Of a stretch of DNA of 64,000 nucleotides, positions 10,480 through 22,717 are shown in pieces; within the stretch, counting starts at the first letter, position 1, and each line of letters begins with the position of its first letter. Made by a program: the position numbers and the translations under genes. The notes under the pieces were generated by a model, which was not told the DNA's origin, did not search any database, and was given only the letters and a program-made list of their open reading frames with translations. Origin of the DNA: Peromyscus leucopus (Eukaryota > Chordata > Mammalia > Rodentia > Cricetidae); contig NC_051076.1 of the NCBI RefSeq assembly GCF_004664715.2, forward strand, positions 2,117,800-2,181,799. Direction: 5' to 3'.

Positions 10480-11254
10480 TTCTAGTGAAGTATCTTCTAC
10501 ATATCATAAAATACCCATTTAACATGTAAAATTCTATAATTTTAGTAACTTTTCCTAGTGGCACAACCATCACGTAATTAGTTTTAGAACATTTTCATCC
10601 TCCAAGAAGACACCCTTATTGTAGCTCATCTCCTTTCCATATATAGGTCCAGGACACTACTGATCTACTTCCTGTCTATAAAGCTGGCTTTGTTGATATT
10701 TACTATAAGTAGAGTCGCACAACAATTGTTGTTTCTGGCTTTCTCTTTGTATAGTAGTTCTGAAGTTCATCTGTAACATAGAGTTTATTACTGAACAGCA
10801 TCTTATTGCATAGGTAGACACATCCAGCCTATCTGATCCCCGCTTTTATTACATAGATGTTTCCAAATTGTTATGAATAATTCTGTTGTAAACATTCTTG
10901 TATTAATATTGGTATAGATGTATACTTTTAAAAAATCTTTGTAAATACATAGAAAGTGGAATTACTAGGTCATTTGGTAGTTTTACAATTAATTTTTTTT
11001 TTGAGAAACTGTCAAACTGTTTATAAAGCTTTAGTAACATTTGTTACTCTCTGTCTCATTTACTGTAGCCATTCTAGTGTGTGTATATGTGTACTACCTC
11101 ATTCTTGTTTTCATCTTCATTTCCTTAGCTAAATGGTACTGAGTATCTTTTCATGTCTTTATTAACCATTATTCACTTGTATATCTTCTCTAGTGAAACA
11201 TCTGTTTGTATAGTTTGTCCACTTTTGGTAAGGCCCCCTGTTCTTCTCTTTAAA
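10480..11254 (-). mobile_element. Ancient L1 3' region, antisense (segment 1)
   Basis: Reads as the complement of old mammalian L1: 'aaagtggaattactaggtca', 'gagaaactgtcaaactgttt', 'gagtatcttttcatgtcttt', 'gtatatcttctctagtgaaa' in the expected order. It resumes at about 12,558 after a younger L1 insertion. Confidence 0.8.
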
Positions 11255-11263
11255 AAAAATCAT

Positions 11264-12371
11264 GCTATAAAATTATGATGATCTCCCAGTGCAAGGCACT
11301 GGAATACTCCCTTCAGGTTGTTGGTCATGGGAGTACAAGAGGTTACCCAAACAATATGAGCTATTGCCATTGGTTGCCACCCAAGAACTTGAAGGTAGAA
11401 GGTAAGATACTGTTGTTGAAGACACTTTGCACATAGGATTTGGAGGAATTGAGCTGGAACTGACCTGGAAGCTTCCTCCATGAGGTCTAGCTCTCATAGT
11501 AACTAAAAGTGCTATGAAAACTGCCAAGGGAGAAAAGCAATCAATGACGCTACGTAACTATAAAGACTGGGAACCATAACCATGACCAGCTTAGCAAGAT
11601 ATCCCCAATGATGCAATAGTGGTACTTAATATCTTGTGGGGTAACCAACAGCCATCTAATTGGACTTAAAGTCTACTCAATAGAATAGAGTTCATGCCTA
11701 CTGCCATAAACCTAGCTGCCATAAACCCATGACTGGTGAGGTCATAGACCCTAGAGGAGAACCTACATTTGCTGCTTTTTCAAACCAGTAAAATTTCTAA
11801 CTGCATTCTAATACCCACTATTATACCACAGGTAATGGTATCTCTCACTTCTCATCAAGTAAGTTTCTTTTTCAATTAGACAGAAACCATTACAGAAATC
11901 CACAATGGTCAAAATGCAGAGAATGCCCAAGTGACTATGGGATGCTCAACTCCACTGATACATCTATTATAACACTTCCTAAACTTAAGGCTCAGGGAAT
12001 ACCACAGAAGAAGTGAAGAAAGCTTGTAGGAGCCAGATGACCAGACAGCTGCTGTGAGACAGTGTCTTTTATACAGGACAAGGAGTTGTACCCATGAATG
12101 TCAACAAAATGGTCACCTAAACCAGTCCAGCACAGTGACAACAGCAGTTGACATGGATGCAGCAGCAGCCTATGTGGATGGGGAAAAATCTCACAGGGCT
12201 CCACTCCTAGATGGAGAGCTACAGGCAACTAATTGCTGCTGAGTCAGGAAGATTATGTCTTCCCCAGGCACAGGCCCCTGATGGGTTATCTAATCCCAAA
12301 GGGCCAGCCTTATTAAACACATGTGTGTATGAGCAACACTAAAGTGGACTGTGAAGGATGCATCTATAAAT

Positions 12372-12422
<51 letters not shown>

Positions 12423-12548
12423 CGATGTTAAAAGGAGTCATGAGTTTGAGAGTGAGAGGGACACAGGAAGAGTTTGAAGGGGTGAAAAGAAGAGTGAAAA
12501 TGTAAATAAAAATAAATGTATGAAATTCTCAAAAAACTTTTTAAAACT
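11264..12548 (+). mobile_element. Rodent L1-lineage 3' UTR, 1.3 kb, inserted into older L1
   Basis: Long GC-normal 3' terminal segment with landmarks 'gcaaggcactggaatactcc', 'ctctcatagtaactaaaagt', 'cccatgactggtgaggtcat', 'gatgggttatctaatccc', a (TG)n block at 12,374-12,421 and a terminal 'aaataaaaataaatg'. The 9 bp 'aaaaatcat' at 11,255-11,263 and 12,549-12,557 is a likely target duplication. It is 5' truncated and lacks coding sequence. The family name is from memory and uncertain, but the L1-type structure is clear. Confidence 0.65.
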
Positions 12549-12557
12549 AAAAATCAT

Positions 12558-13020
12558 ATAAGATTTCCTCATATATTTATTTTTAAAATATAAGATATTG
12601 CTATGTAGTTCAGACTGGCCTGGACTGTCCTTGCCTCACCTCTTGAATGCTGAGAACACAGGCATGTGCTACATACCACTATGCATGTATTTGCAAATAT
12701 TTTCCTGAAGTCTACTGATTCTCTTTCTGTTTTACTAATTGGTGTCTTTTGTAGTGGGAATGTTTTACATTTGTATGGGTTTTAATTTATCTAGATTTTC
12801 ATATTATATATTTTTGATATTGTATCTAAAATACCTTCACCTAATTTAAGGTCACAAAGATTTTCTCCTGATTTTCTTTTCTTTCTTTTTCTGTTTAACT
12901 CTTACATCTAAATATATGATATGATCTAAGTTTTAGTTAATTTCTATATGTGGTATGAAGAAAGGCTCTAAGCTCATTTTTTAAAATCCAGATATCCAGT
13001 TGTTCTCCCTTGTCTCATAA
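12558..13020 (-). mobile_element. Ancient L1, antisense (segment 2), with a B1-like insert
   Basis: Continues segment 1: 'gcaaatattttcctgaagtc', 'tgatattgtatctaaaatac', 'cctaatttaaggtcacaaag' and 'tccagatatccagttgttct' are the complement of L1 ORF2 DNA. A degenerate reverse B1-like SINE sits at about 12,580-12,695 ('agactggcctggactgtcc', 'gaatgctgagaacacaggca'). Confidence 0.75.
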
Positions 13021-13024
13021 GGAG

Positions 13025-13110
13025 ATTTCAGAGCTGAGTGCTTGGTTCTGTGGTAGGCACCACAGACACAGAGGAGAATGACACAATTTCCAGCTCCACA
13101 CACCGTCTTT
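13025..13110 (+). mobile_element. L2/MIR-like ancient repeat fragment (tentative)
   Basis: 'tgagtgcttggttctgtggt', 'aggcaccacagacacagagg' resembles the 'gtgctaggcactggggac' block common to ancient mammalian LINE/SINE 3' ends. Short and diverged. Confidence 0.35.
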
Positions 13111-13486
13111 ATACACAGCAAGGCACAGTCCACAGCCCGGGAATTACAGCACAACTCAAGCTGGTGACGTCAGGAAGAAGGAGTCTGAGCTTCAAAACAA
13201 CAACGAAGGATTGGTGTAGTGGGTAGCCATTAATAATTTCACCAATAGATTGGCTTTGGTGTCTTCATGGAAAAGACAAGTATATGTGAGCTTCATACAG
13301 CAAAGTGGCTTCAACTTCTTTGACTTCTTTATTTTCTTAACATAGTAGATGGCCACTTTATTTTGATGTATACCTAAAACTTTGAGATTAATAAAAATTC
13401 AAGTATTGATGTTTGCTAATGAGTTCACACTGGGTATGCTTAAAGCTGCAACTATAATGGTGTCTTAGTCTTAATTATCCCTCATG

Positions 13487-13540
13487 TTATAATGTCCACA
13501 TAGGAGACATCAGAACATGTCTTCTATGTGGACATTATAA
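13487..13540. repeat. Near-perfect 54 nt hairpin palindrome
   Basis: Positions 13,487-13,503 pair perfectly with 13,524-13,540 (17 bp: 'ttataatgtccacatag' and its complement). A single G:T wobble (13,504/13,523) and a further 6 bp (13,505-13,510 with 13,517-13,522) extend the stem to 24 bp around a 6 nt loop, 'cagaac'. It lies in otherwise single-copy DNA. It could be a miniature DNA transposon remnant or a small RNA hairpin. Confidence 0.9.
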
Positions 13541-13564
13541 AAAGTACCCCCCAAATGACTAAAT

Positions 13565-13795
13565 GGATGAACACTGGATTAGGAATCAAGAGACTTAATC
13601 TTTGCGCTCTTGACCCATCATCTCAGAAGCATCAGACCTAACGTCTCAGCCCTTCATTTGCTTTCAGTATAAGAAATTTCCAAGATATTTCTAGACCAAA
13701 GTTCTATTTGTTCAGTCACTTGTTGAGTACTCACTGTGAGCCCAACAGTGTGAGCCACTGTTAAACAAGGTAAGACAAAGCATTGTACTACCATA
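13565..13795 (+). mobile_element. MIR/L2-like ancient repeat fragments
   Basis: 'actggattaggaatcaagag' resembles the MIR 5' core. 'cttgttgagtactcactgtg' followed by 'gagccactgttaaacaaggt' resembles the L2-type 'attgagcacctactatgtgcc' block. Both are short. Confidence 0.4.
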
Positions 13796-16003
13796 GACAG
13801 GAAATGGGATGACAGTGTCACATTTTGTGCTTGCTCTGTGATTTTCCACATCTAGAAATGTACATTTCTTTATGAGAGTAATTAATTGGGGAGGAAGAAG
13901 GAAAATGGCCCAAGATGAGCTAATGGGATGTATCTGCAGGAGAGAAGTTCATTTGTAGATGTGTAAACTAAGAATCCAGTCTGTGTGACTGTAAGCACCC
14001 TTTGGAAAACAGTTCCTCATACTGTGATAAGGAGATGTGTTCGTTTACCTAAGAGAAGTGAAAGTGAAAAATATAAAGACTTGGAAGTCTATAACAAACC
14101 TTGGTGGATACTAGGCTTCTAATTCTCTTTATTGTACTAAAAGCCATATATTTCTGATACTTTTCACCCGAAAGAACAAACCTAAAATAACAATATTTTG
14201 TTAAGAATAAGTTCAATTTAATACATTATAAGAAAACATATCTGACATAAGTCAACTACCTTAATACCCCTGTCAAGATTCTGAGTTATCTTCTTGAATA
14301 CAGTTTTTAAAATGCTGCATGCAGCACCTTCAAACTTGAGCCTAAACATCCCAGTGATCTGTTGTTGTGTGGCACACAGACAAAAAGTTTTGAAAACTTT
14401 TAATACTTTGGAGTTCTCTCTATGATTTTGCCTGGTTTACCTCTGTGTACAGCCACACACCAACACCCACCACACCCATGTTACTTTAGTTGTAGAGAAG
14501 TTAGGACAGTAGTTAAACTGTAAAGCTGTAAGTAAACTAAGCTTACATTACTTCCATATAACTATATAATCTTGGTTTGGCAAATGTAAAATTTAGGATC
14601 AACCATTGTTTAAGTGTTCTTTTATATGTCTTAATTATGCATTGTATATTGAAATGCTTTGCCTTAATCTATTAGTCCAGGTTAGTTGCAAATGATAAAA
14701 ATTTCATTCAGAATAGCTGAAGCAAAAGTCGTATTTATTGTTGGCTCTTTTAACCACAAAGTCTAGGTGTGGACTTGGTAACATATCTAAATCCAGGAGA
14801 CTTATAAGAGTCCTGTGTCCTGTGTAATTCAATTCAGCATCCCTCTAGATATCAGCCTCATCCTTGGGCAGTTGCTCTGCAAGTGATACTCAGTGATGAC
14901 ATAGCAGCTCCAGACTTACTCCGTGTTTGGATGTCAAAATCATTAGAGGACTCTTCAGTTTATACAGATGTCGCCAGAGGCTCTGGTGAATCCAGCTTGA
15001 GTCCTATGCTTACCTCTTGCACCAATCCTCATATAGAGCAGAAGACTGGCTACTCTAGGAACCATCCTGGCTCCTGAAGCTAGGAAAGAGAAATGTCAAC
15101 AAACTCTTTAGACATATATAGAGGAGAGAGGATCAAGTCTTGTGTAGGTCAGACACAAACACAGGGTGTGCTAACATGTGAGAAGGTACTGTTAAAAATC
15201 TTTACATGTAAGTAGCACTGGTGTTCACTGGCCACAAAGATACAAAGCTGTTAGCAGAATCATTGCATTATTATCTCAAATATTACAGTCTATTTAACTT
15301 ATTCCTTGAGTAATCTTTTTTGTGATAATATGAAAGCTTTATGTAATTGACATACATTTTGATATTAATTTTCAAATTGTATCATTTTATGAATATTCTA
15401 TCAAATTGTATTATTTTATGAATATTCAATATCATTGAATTTTCTTATATAAACAATGACAATTTCATAATAAAGCTACAAATCATAGTGAGAGACATTA
15501 TTAAAACATAGCTGTCTCTGATAACTTAGATCTACTGCTGGTAGTTAGTTACTGGAAATTTAATAGTAATTTTAATGGAATTTATTTCAATGCCTTGTTG
15601 AAGACTAAAGAAGGGTTTTGTAAGTAACCACAATTATAAGCCTCCAGTAAACCACACTTCAATGTTTAGAATATTTTCATTCTCAAATCGTGACCCTGAT
15701 CAACTTTTAGAAATTACAGAATATATACTCATGAATTTTAAATAGCAAGTCTATATACAATGTTTTCATCTTATCAATTAGGACAACAACCACTTTTAGT
15801 ACCAAAAACCATGCTGTATGTACAGATCAAATGAACATTTAAATATAACATAGTAGAAATCTTTGCCTATCAAAGACAAATAATAAAATGTAAGTTGACT
15901 TGGGCTTTAGAAAAAGTGGAGGGTAGAGGGAGAAGTACATTCATTGTTACAACAGGCTCTGTTCTAGTATTATCATTAGATCTTCTTGGACCATGTCCAG
16001 AGT

Positions 16004-16005
<2 letters not shown>
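13796..16005. other. Mostly single-copy DNA with a possible ancient repeat and a 29 bp duplication
   Basis: Between about 14,660 and 15,080 the text ('agttgcaaatgataaaaatt', 'aagcaaaagtcgtatttatt', 'aaagtctaggtgtggacttg') resembles an old mammalian interspersed repeat that I cannot name. A 29 bp tandem duplication lies at 15,373-15,401/15,402-15,430 with two mismatches. The remainder shows no feature. Confidence 0.35.

Positions 16006-16081
<76 letters not shown>
16006..16081. repeat. (CT)n microsatellite
   Basis: About 37 uninterrupted CT dinucleotides. Confidence 0.98.
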
Positions 16082-16084
<3 letters not shown>

Positions 16085-17149
16085 GTGTATAACCAGAATT
16101 CCCATCCTATGGTTAATTTTAGAAGCCACATCTCATTCTTTTAATCTTTGCCATACAGTCAGGAGCAGTATGTGTGAGGATGGCTTATTCCTAGGAAACA
16201 CATTGACATATTTGGTGGGATGGGCTAACTTACTCTCTGATGATTCATGACAACAATGATCATAACATGATATTCTAGTTAATGAATGTCCCATGATTTA
16301 ACTAGCCCTATGCAATAATTATATGTGGACACAGATGAGAAATCTGGATAACCAGCCCAGGTGATTAGTCTTTCTTCATGTGGCTTTATTATTTGGCTGG
16401 AAATGCTACACCTTCTAGAATTTTATTCCACAGTCATAGACAGAAGAGGCCCACTGGGCCCTCGTGGCAGTAACTGAAGACACTATTGCAGGATAAGGCT
16501 TCGCCACATTTCAGCTCTATGAGGGCAGAGGGAAATGCAGCAAGCTTTCAGATAGACAAGGTCAATGTAGTAATAGAGCAGGTCATATTAATGAAAACAT
16601 TGAAAATACAAGACGGAACAGAACAGGAGTACCAGGTAAGAAAGTAGTTTCCAACCAGAATTCAGTGATCAATAAGCTAATCTCAAGGGCAGCATGAAGA
16701 TAGTTTTAGATGGGAAAGACTGATAGACATCATCTTCCTTGTAGCTTTTCTTAGAAATCTACTGAAATAGACAATTCAAGAAGACCGAGTCCTCTGCCCA
16801 AGACACAGAGATTCAACACAGAGATCATCAAGAAAATGTCATGAAGCAGCAAGTCTGGAGACCACAAGTGACCATCTGAAGCAGGAGATTAGAAACTTCA
16901 TGATGCCAACAGAGAGAGGAAGTGACAGGGTAATTGATCTTGCAAGGCTATGGCACTACCAAGTGATGACAGTGTGATGGAGCTGATGGAGAATGTCAAA
17001 GATTATTAAGGAATTTTAGCACAAATATCATTTAAAACAGTTTAATAACTAGAAGAAATTCCTATACTCACAGAATTGATTAGTTACGGGAAGAATGCCT
17101 AGAGACTGATAAATGGTTTACCAGATTTTTGCTACTGTTTATGTCATCA
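16082..17149. other. Single-copy stretch
   Basis: No family recognised and no substantial ORF. Base composition is that of the surrounding AT-rich DNA. Confidence 0.4.
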
Positions 17150-17365
17150 GGTATATCAGTTATTTTGATGAAAAATTAAAACCAAGGTAAAGTTGAAGCT
17201 GTTCAACGTAAGATAAGATATTTAAAGATACTGATAACAGGAAAAGCTAGATGTGGGATAGATGGGAACTTTTTTCACAATTTTACTGTAAATCCTAAAC
17301 TGTTATAAAAAAGACAGTTGTAGGGCTGGAAAGAGGATGGCTCAACTGTTAAAAGCTGGGCTTAC
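17150..17365 (+). mobile_element. Ancient L1 3' end plus tRNA-SINE head
   Basis: 'gatgtgggatagatgggaac', 'cacaattttactgtaaatcc' and 'taaactgttataaaaaag' are the end of an L1M 3' UTR. Immediately after, 'gggctggaaagaggatggct' (17,325 on) is the head of a B2/B3-type SINE cut short. Confidence 0.6.
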
Positions 17366-17394
17366 AACAACAATTAAAAATATAGTTGCTTTTA

Positions 17395-17515
17395 AAAGTC
17401 AGAGAGATAAAATGAAACAGTGTAATATACATAGCACTTAGTACATTAAGTATAACACAATAGACTTAAAGAGCATAAACATGTATTATGTTATTAATAA
17501 ATATTGCCTGTATAC
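17395..17515 (+). mobile_element. MIR 3' fragment
   Basis: 'gagagataaaatgaaacagt', 'catagcacttagtacattaa' and 'attaataaatattgcc' match the MIR 3' end. Confidence 0.5.
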
Positions 17516-18652
17516 ATATATTTCAATATTATTCAATATCCCCCATGTCAAGTTATTATTTTCCACAGAACCACAGGCTTTAAAAATAATATCTATGCTT
17601 AATTAATTGGCAGACATTTTCCCATTAATGAGTTAATATAACCTTGGATCATAACTATTCCTTTTCTCCTCTTCACTCCCATTCCATTGTCTTAAACACC
17701 GTCAGTTCTGCCAGAGTGGTTGGGGAGGGCATGGCAAGATAATCTGGCTGAGAAGGGCTTGTCATATCTACAAAATGTGCTCTCTGTGGAGCCTTGTGCT
17801 TTTCGTTCTCATCAGTTTGGCTTAGATCAGTGTCAAAGGTAACTGGTAATGGTCTGAAGGTGTAGGGAAGGAGGAGATTTGATGTTGAGATGAAGAGTGT
17901 AACTCTGGCGATGGATTTCAGTGCTTTATGATGCCCCTTGTTGCTGTCATCAGCACAGGCACAACGTGAAAAGACCAGTGAAACAAAACCACGTTGAACA
18001 GCCAGTGTTCTCCAGCACCTTTTAAAGGCAGTTTTGCTTATTTCTTTATTTCACAAAGCTCTAAATCCCCCTTTATATTTTTAAGTACTACAATTTTGAG
18101 GAAACACCTTACATACCCTCTTTTCTCTTGGCAGACCTAGCAAATGGAAATGAGAGCCCACAGTAGCTAAATATCGAAGCTTTAAAAATGTATTATAAAA
18201 GCCCTAATTGGCATAATAACCTATAATTTTCTTGTCTTTTTTGGCATTACCCATGTTAAATCTTGTACTTCCAGTTTCCCTCAGTCACATAATTATCAGA
18301 TATTCTTGTGAGTTTTAAAAGCTGGTTTTAAAATCATATTCTTCAATTAATTGACCAGTATGCTTCCATCAAGTGTACTCTCTTGGGCTTGGATGGGACA
18401 TAGACTAGGTTCAGTAGTAAGACACTGTGAGGGCTTTTCCCCACATTTCCTTGTTGGATGTTGCACTAGTTGCTGGCTGAACTGAGAAATTTTAGGGGTA
18501 GTTTAAAGTAGGTTCTTATTGTACATGCAAATTGAGCTTCATTTCTGGGTACAAACTGGATTGACCATCTTTGGTTTTATTGATTTTTCACCATTTCAGT
18601 AATAGCTAAATAAACATAGTTTCTTTGGCCTTTCCTTGATTTTTGAACTAAC
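17516..18652. other. Single-copy, AT-rich stretch with homeodomain-type motifs
   Basis: About 1.1 kb without a recognised repeat. At 18,180-18,360 there is a cluster of TAATTG, ATAATAA, CATAATTATC and TTAATTGA sites. Such motif-rich repeat-poor DNA is sometimes conserved enhancer sequence, but nothing here proves it. Confidence 0.3.
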
Positions 18653-19070
18653 TTGTTATAGTTAAGAACAGAATGTCTAATTATCCCACCTCCACCGGCA
18701 TTTATATGCTGAGGCTTTCACCTCCAATGCAATGGTATTGGGGGTGAGGTCTCTGGGGAATGGCTAGGTTTAGAAGCAATTATGAAGGCAGACTTTCAAA
18801 AGAGTGGGGGGCCTTAGTACGCTTAAGAGGAAAAAAAACAGCCAGTACCTTTCCACTCTTCTTGTAGCTGCATACCAAGGAATGGTCATGTGACCAGAAA
18901 GTAGATGTCTGTCACCACGCCAGGGAGAGGGCCCATAGCCAAGAGTCAAATCTGCTGGTTTCTTGATCCTTGACTTTCTAGACTCTAGGATTATGACAAA
19001 TGTCTGTTGATTAATCTACCCAGTTTATGGTATTTTGATATAGCAGCCTGGGTTTATTAAGACACAGAAC
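18653..19070 (+). mobile_element. MaLR LTR (MST/MLT1-like)
   Basis: 'ttcacctccaatgcaatggt', 'ggggtgaggtctctggggaa', 'gaatctgc'-like 'tcaaatctgctggtttcttg', 'ctttctagactctaggatta', 'acccagtttatggtattttg' and 'atatagcagcctgg' follow the MaLR LTR order from near the start to the 'aagaca' end. No internal sequence is attached, so it is a solo LTR. Confidence 0.75.
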
Positions 19071-19464
19071 ATCTCCTACATTTCCAACATCATACTGAAT
19101 TCAATATAAATACAATAGATGTAGACTCCATATAAATGGGGTAGGGCTGATATTACCGTTGAACTTCCTTTGGAGCTAGCAATTAAGGTAGCTCCAGGAC
19201 CATAAAACCAAATAAAATTGACTATTTTGGAGGTTTCCATACATTCCTTATTTATCCTTTCATTTCATCACGCTCAGATTTTGTCAGCCTAGGGAAGTAC
19301 TTAAGCATATATGATGTTTTTCTTTTCCCTGGTGTCTGTTACTACTCCAACTTGGTTATCATGCCTTAGAAAGTCACCATTCCCTTCCTTACTCCTCAGC
19401 CTGTGCCTTTGAAGGGAGACTTACTTCATCAATGGTTCTAGGGGAAAACATTTTGAACAAGTCG

Positions 19465-19600
19465 TTTTTAAAAAATCATTTCTTTTATTCTTTGAGGTTA
19501 TAATGTAATTACATCATTTCCCCCTTCCCCTACCTCTCCCCACCTCCCCATTTACTCCACCCCCACTCTCTTTCAAATTTATTGCCATTTTGTTTGTTTT
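19465..19600 (-). mobile_element. Rodent L1-lineage 3' terminal fragment
   Basis: 'gaggttataatgtaattaca', 'tcatttcccccttcccctac' and 'tctctttcaaatttattgcc' are the complement of the extreme 3' end seen in the + element ending at 12,548. The fragment is only about 135 bp. Confidence 0.6.
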
Positions 19601-21089
19601 TAAAATCATGTCTTCAAATGAGGACTGCTAGAGAATTATAGTTTGCTAACCACACTGTCTGGGTCTGAGATGAACATGTAACTTACTTCAAGCCAGTGTG
19701 AGAGAGACCAAAGGTTTTGCTTGATATTACTGGGGCAATAGCTTTCAACCCATACAGACAAAAACAATGCTGAGAGATGAAGTAAGAGAGAGAAAATTTA
19801 GGTGATACTGGAACTGTTTGTAGCCCAGCTTACAGTGAATTTTTAATCATGTCATCTAATAAATTCCCTCTTTGCTTTAGATGGTTTTAAATTTGACTTA
19901 AATTTAAACCAAAACATTGCTTAGTAACATGATCACCGAGTTCATAGCCATCAAAAAGTATGTAGAGCTAATCTGCCTGCATCCTGACTGTTCCAAGCTG
20001 AGCTACTTTGCTCAGTCACAATCGCTGCCAGGATGCTCTGGCCTTACTTCAGGCCTGAAGCAATGCACTCAGCTGGCCATGGACTGAAACCTCTGGCACC
20101 TACACTTCCCTACATTCTTATATGTACTTAAGTTTCCTTTTTTTTTTTTTTTTTAACTTTCTTTACCCTAAATAAATAATTATGTTTTGAGACTAACAGA
20201 TCCTTTTCAGAGCCTCTTGTTGCTCAGGTTACTCAGTTTTTTGTTTGTCCTAAATTTATTTAGGCCTCATATGTAAAAGGTAAAGTTTGGTCCAGAACCC
20301 TTCTGGTCCTATGAATTCATAGAGATGTATTTTTTTCATACCATTCCACCCATGATCCGTAGACACTGATAACACAATTCTTAAGTAAAAAATGCATTCA
20401 TAGAGTGCTCAATCTTTAGAAAAATGATGCCTAAATTTTGCTACTCCTATGACTCACAATTCTAATTTTAGAGCATTTTGAGATATATGCAGTCAGTGAT
20501 TAGCAGCTATCATAGAGTGAATCATGAGCTCTTCCCGGCATCCTGGTTCTTCCTATATCTTTGTTGTAGTTAGGGTGTATTTGATCAATTGTGCCATTTT
20601 TAGCCTAATTCTTAAGAGGCTTTGCATGCTTCCCCTGCCACTGGGTATTTCTGTTTCTGTAAGCTCAGGAGAATAACACAGGAAATACCTCTACATTTCA
20701 GAATGGGAACTGGAGCTAGTCTAGGCACTGAAAACTGAGTCCAGCTTGATCAGCTGACCTGTGCAGTGAAGATAAATAATTATTAAGTCTAGTGTGACCT
20801 AAGACAGCATTTTGTGACAACTAATTGACATGATAGCCACCCACAAATATAATTATAGAAAGATAGACAGTGAGATGCTTTGCTGTGCATCCTGCTCCCC
20901 AAAACCCAGTGTACCTGGCTCCTTCCAATGTACCAACAAAATAACTGCTTTCTTTGTTGGTTTGATATTCATTTTCCTATAGTTTCTTTATAGCAACACA
21001 AACCAACATGAATATATATTGACATATATGTATACATATACATGTAATATATAGGAAGATTATGTAGTCTTCATTCTTTTTTTTCTCCA
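19601..21089. other. Mostly single-copy DNA with possible old LTR pieces
   Basis: Around 20,030-20,230, 'ggccatggactgaaacctct' and a T16 run are reminiscent of a rodent MaLR LTR end. 'agcaacacaaaccaacatga' near 20,995 resembles the 'agcaacacaaaactgac' LTR terminus. Both are weak. Nothing coding was seen. Confidence 0.3.
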
Positions 21090-21176
21090 ACTTGCTTTAT
21101 TTATAATATCTTGGGTATGCTTACATACATATCACTATGTAGAAAAACATTCTTAGTTTTCTGCAGCTATGTGATT
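21090..21176 (-). mobile_element. Ancient L1, antisense (left of URR1)
   Basis: 'cttgctttatttataatatc' and 'ttgggtatgcttacatacat' match the complement of an old L1 3' region that continues after the URR1 insertion at about 21,531-21,770 ('tttgctataattcaattatg', 'ttttgatagttactgccaaa'). Confidence 0.55.
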
Positions 21177-21530
21177 GTCTTAGCGTTTCCATTGCTGTGA
21201 AGAGACACATGACCACAGCAGCTCATAAAGAAAATTTAACTGGGTTGTCTCACAGTTTCAGAGGTTCAGTCTATTATCAGCATGGTGGCGTGCAGACAGA
21301 TGTGGTGCTAGAACTGAGAGTGCTATATCTTGGCTTGGAGGCAACAGGAAGTCAGCTGAAACATTGGGAGGTATGCTGAGCATAGGAAACCTCAAAGCCC
21401 ATCCTTACAGTGACACACTTCTTCCAACAAGGCCATGCCCACTCCAACAAAGCCACTAATACCTCCTAATAGTGCCACTCCCTGTGAGATTATGGGGGCC
21501 AATTACATTCAAATTACCACAGTGATAATA
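21177..21530 (+). mobile_element. URR1-type rodent DNA transposon
   Basis: 'gtttccattgctgtgaagag', 'cacagtttcagaggttcagt', 'cagtgacacacttcttccaa' and 'tagtgccactccctgtgaga' give an almost complete URR1 copy inserted in an older L1. Its internal 60-codon ORF is meaningless. Confidence 0.9.
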
Positions 21531-21774
21531 CATTAGAGAGCATTATGAAAAAATCCACTCATCCATGGATGGATACTTGGTTTGTTTTCCATGTTTTGCT
21601 ATAATTCAATTATGTGTAGAGATACATGTAAGAATATTTGTAGGAAAAATACCGAGGATAAGAAATGTTCAAACATCAAATTTTGATAGTTACTGCCAAA
21701 CTTCATAAGGAAACAAGGGATTGTTAATATAGTAGAGGTACTGTAAATATCTGACAGATTTTCCTTTAACTTGG

Positions 21775-22360
21775 AGGGGGAGAGTTAAGATTTCACACAG
21801 GAAACCATCCGACAGACTTGCTACGATATGATGTGCTTGTCAAATTGCTTTCTGAATAACCACACTCACAGAATAGTGCTGTTCTCAGCTTTGGTTAGGG
21901 AGGCTTTTTCTGAGTAGCCACTGGTGACTTCAGATACTCATAACCAATCAAGAGACACGGAGCAAATGACTGCTGAATGCACATTCACAGTGATACCTGT
22001 GTATCACTTCCTCCAAGGTTCATGAAACATTGCAGAACAAAAGAATGTAAAGTGGAAGGAGAGAGTAGGGAAAGACATGGAATGCTGACTTCTATGCATC
22101 ACATGACTGTTGAACTCTTGAGTTCACAGGAGGTATGACTGACTACCTGTACAAGATCTCCATAAGATTGGTCCCATCAAAACCCTGTCATGGAGGATTA
22201 CTATATAGATAAGGGTTGGTGGGAGAGGCAGAGATACTTTCTTGGTGCTGTAATCACTGATAAGGTGTCCATAGTCCTATAAACCAACTCAGTCAAGCTC
22301 TTGTAGACAATCTTAATGAAACTCACTGATCTACACAAGGGAGAGTGCACGCATGTGCTT

Positions 22361-22392
<32 letters not shown>

Positions 22393-22620
22393 CACACACA
22401 CACACACACTTAAACACATTCAGAGAGAGGGGAGGAGTAGAAGGGGAGCTAATTTAAAAAGGGGGCTTAGCACAAGCAGGAGGGGCCAAAGAGAAGATTT
22501 CCAGGTGTATGTGTGAATATGATCAAAATATATTTATGTACAAGTATGAAAATGCCACAGTCGAACCCATTACATATAATTAATATATACTAATAAAACA
22601 TTTGCAAAATCTGTGATTGT
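21775..22620 (+). mobile_element. Rodent L1 3' UTR and 3' end
   Basis: Landmarks in order: 'tgaaacattgcagaacaaaa', 'gcatcacatgactgttgaac', 'acctgtacaagatctccata', 'aaaccctgtcatggagga', a (CA)n block (22,364-22,410), 'gaatatgatcaaaatatatt' and 'cattacatataattaatata' before 'aataaaac'. This is a common rodent L1 3' UTR type. The 5' portion is truncated. Confidence 0.75.
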
Positions 22621-22717
22621 AATTACTGGTTGAAATTTAATAAAGCATGTTTTTGAAAATGTGTGTGTCTTAATTTTCTAGTGGATAACTCATCTCTGAA
22701 GCAACTGAAAAATCATC

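Noticed and set aside
10480..13020. Possible gene from conserved-looking text
   Set aside because: The text matches antisense ancient L1 ORF2 in order, split by a younger insertion.
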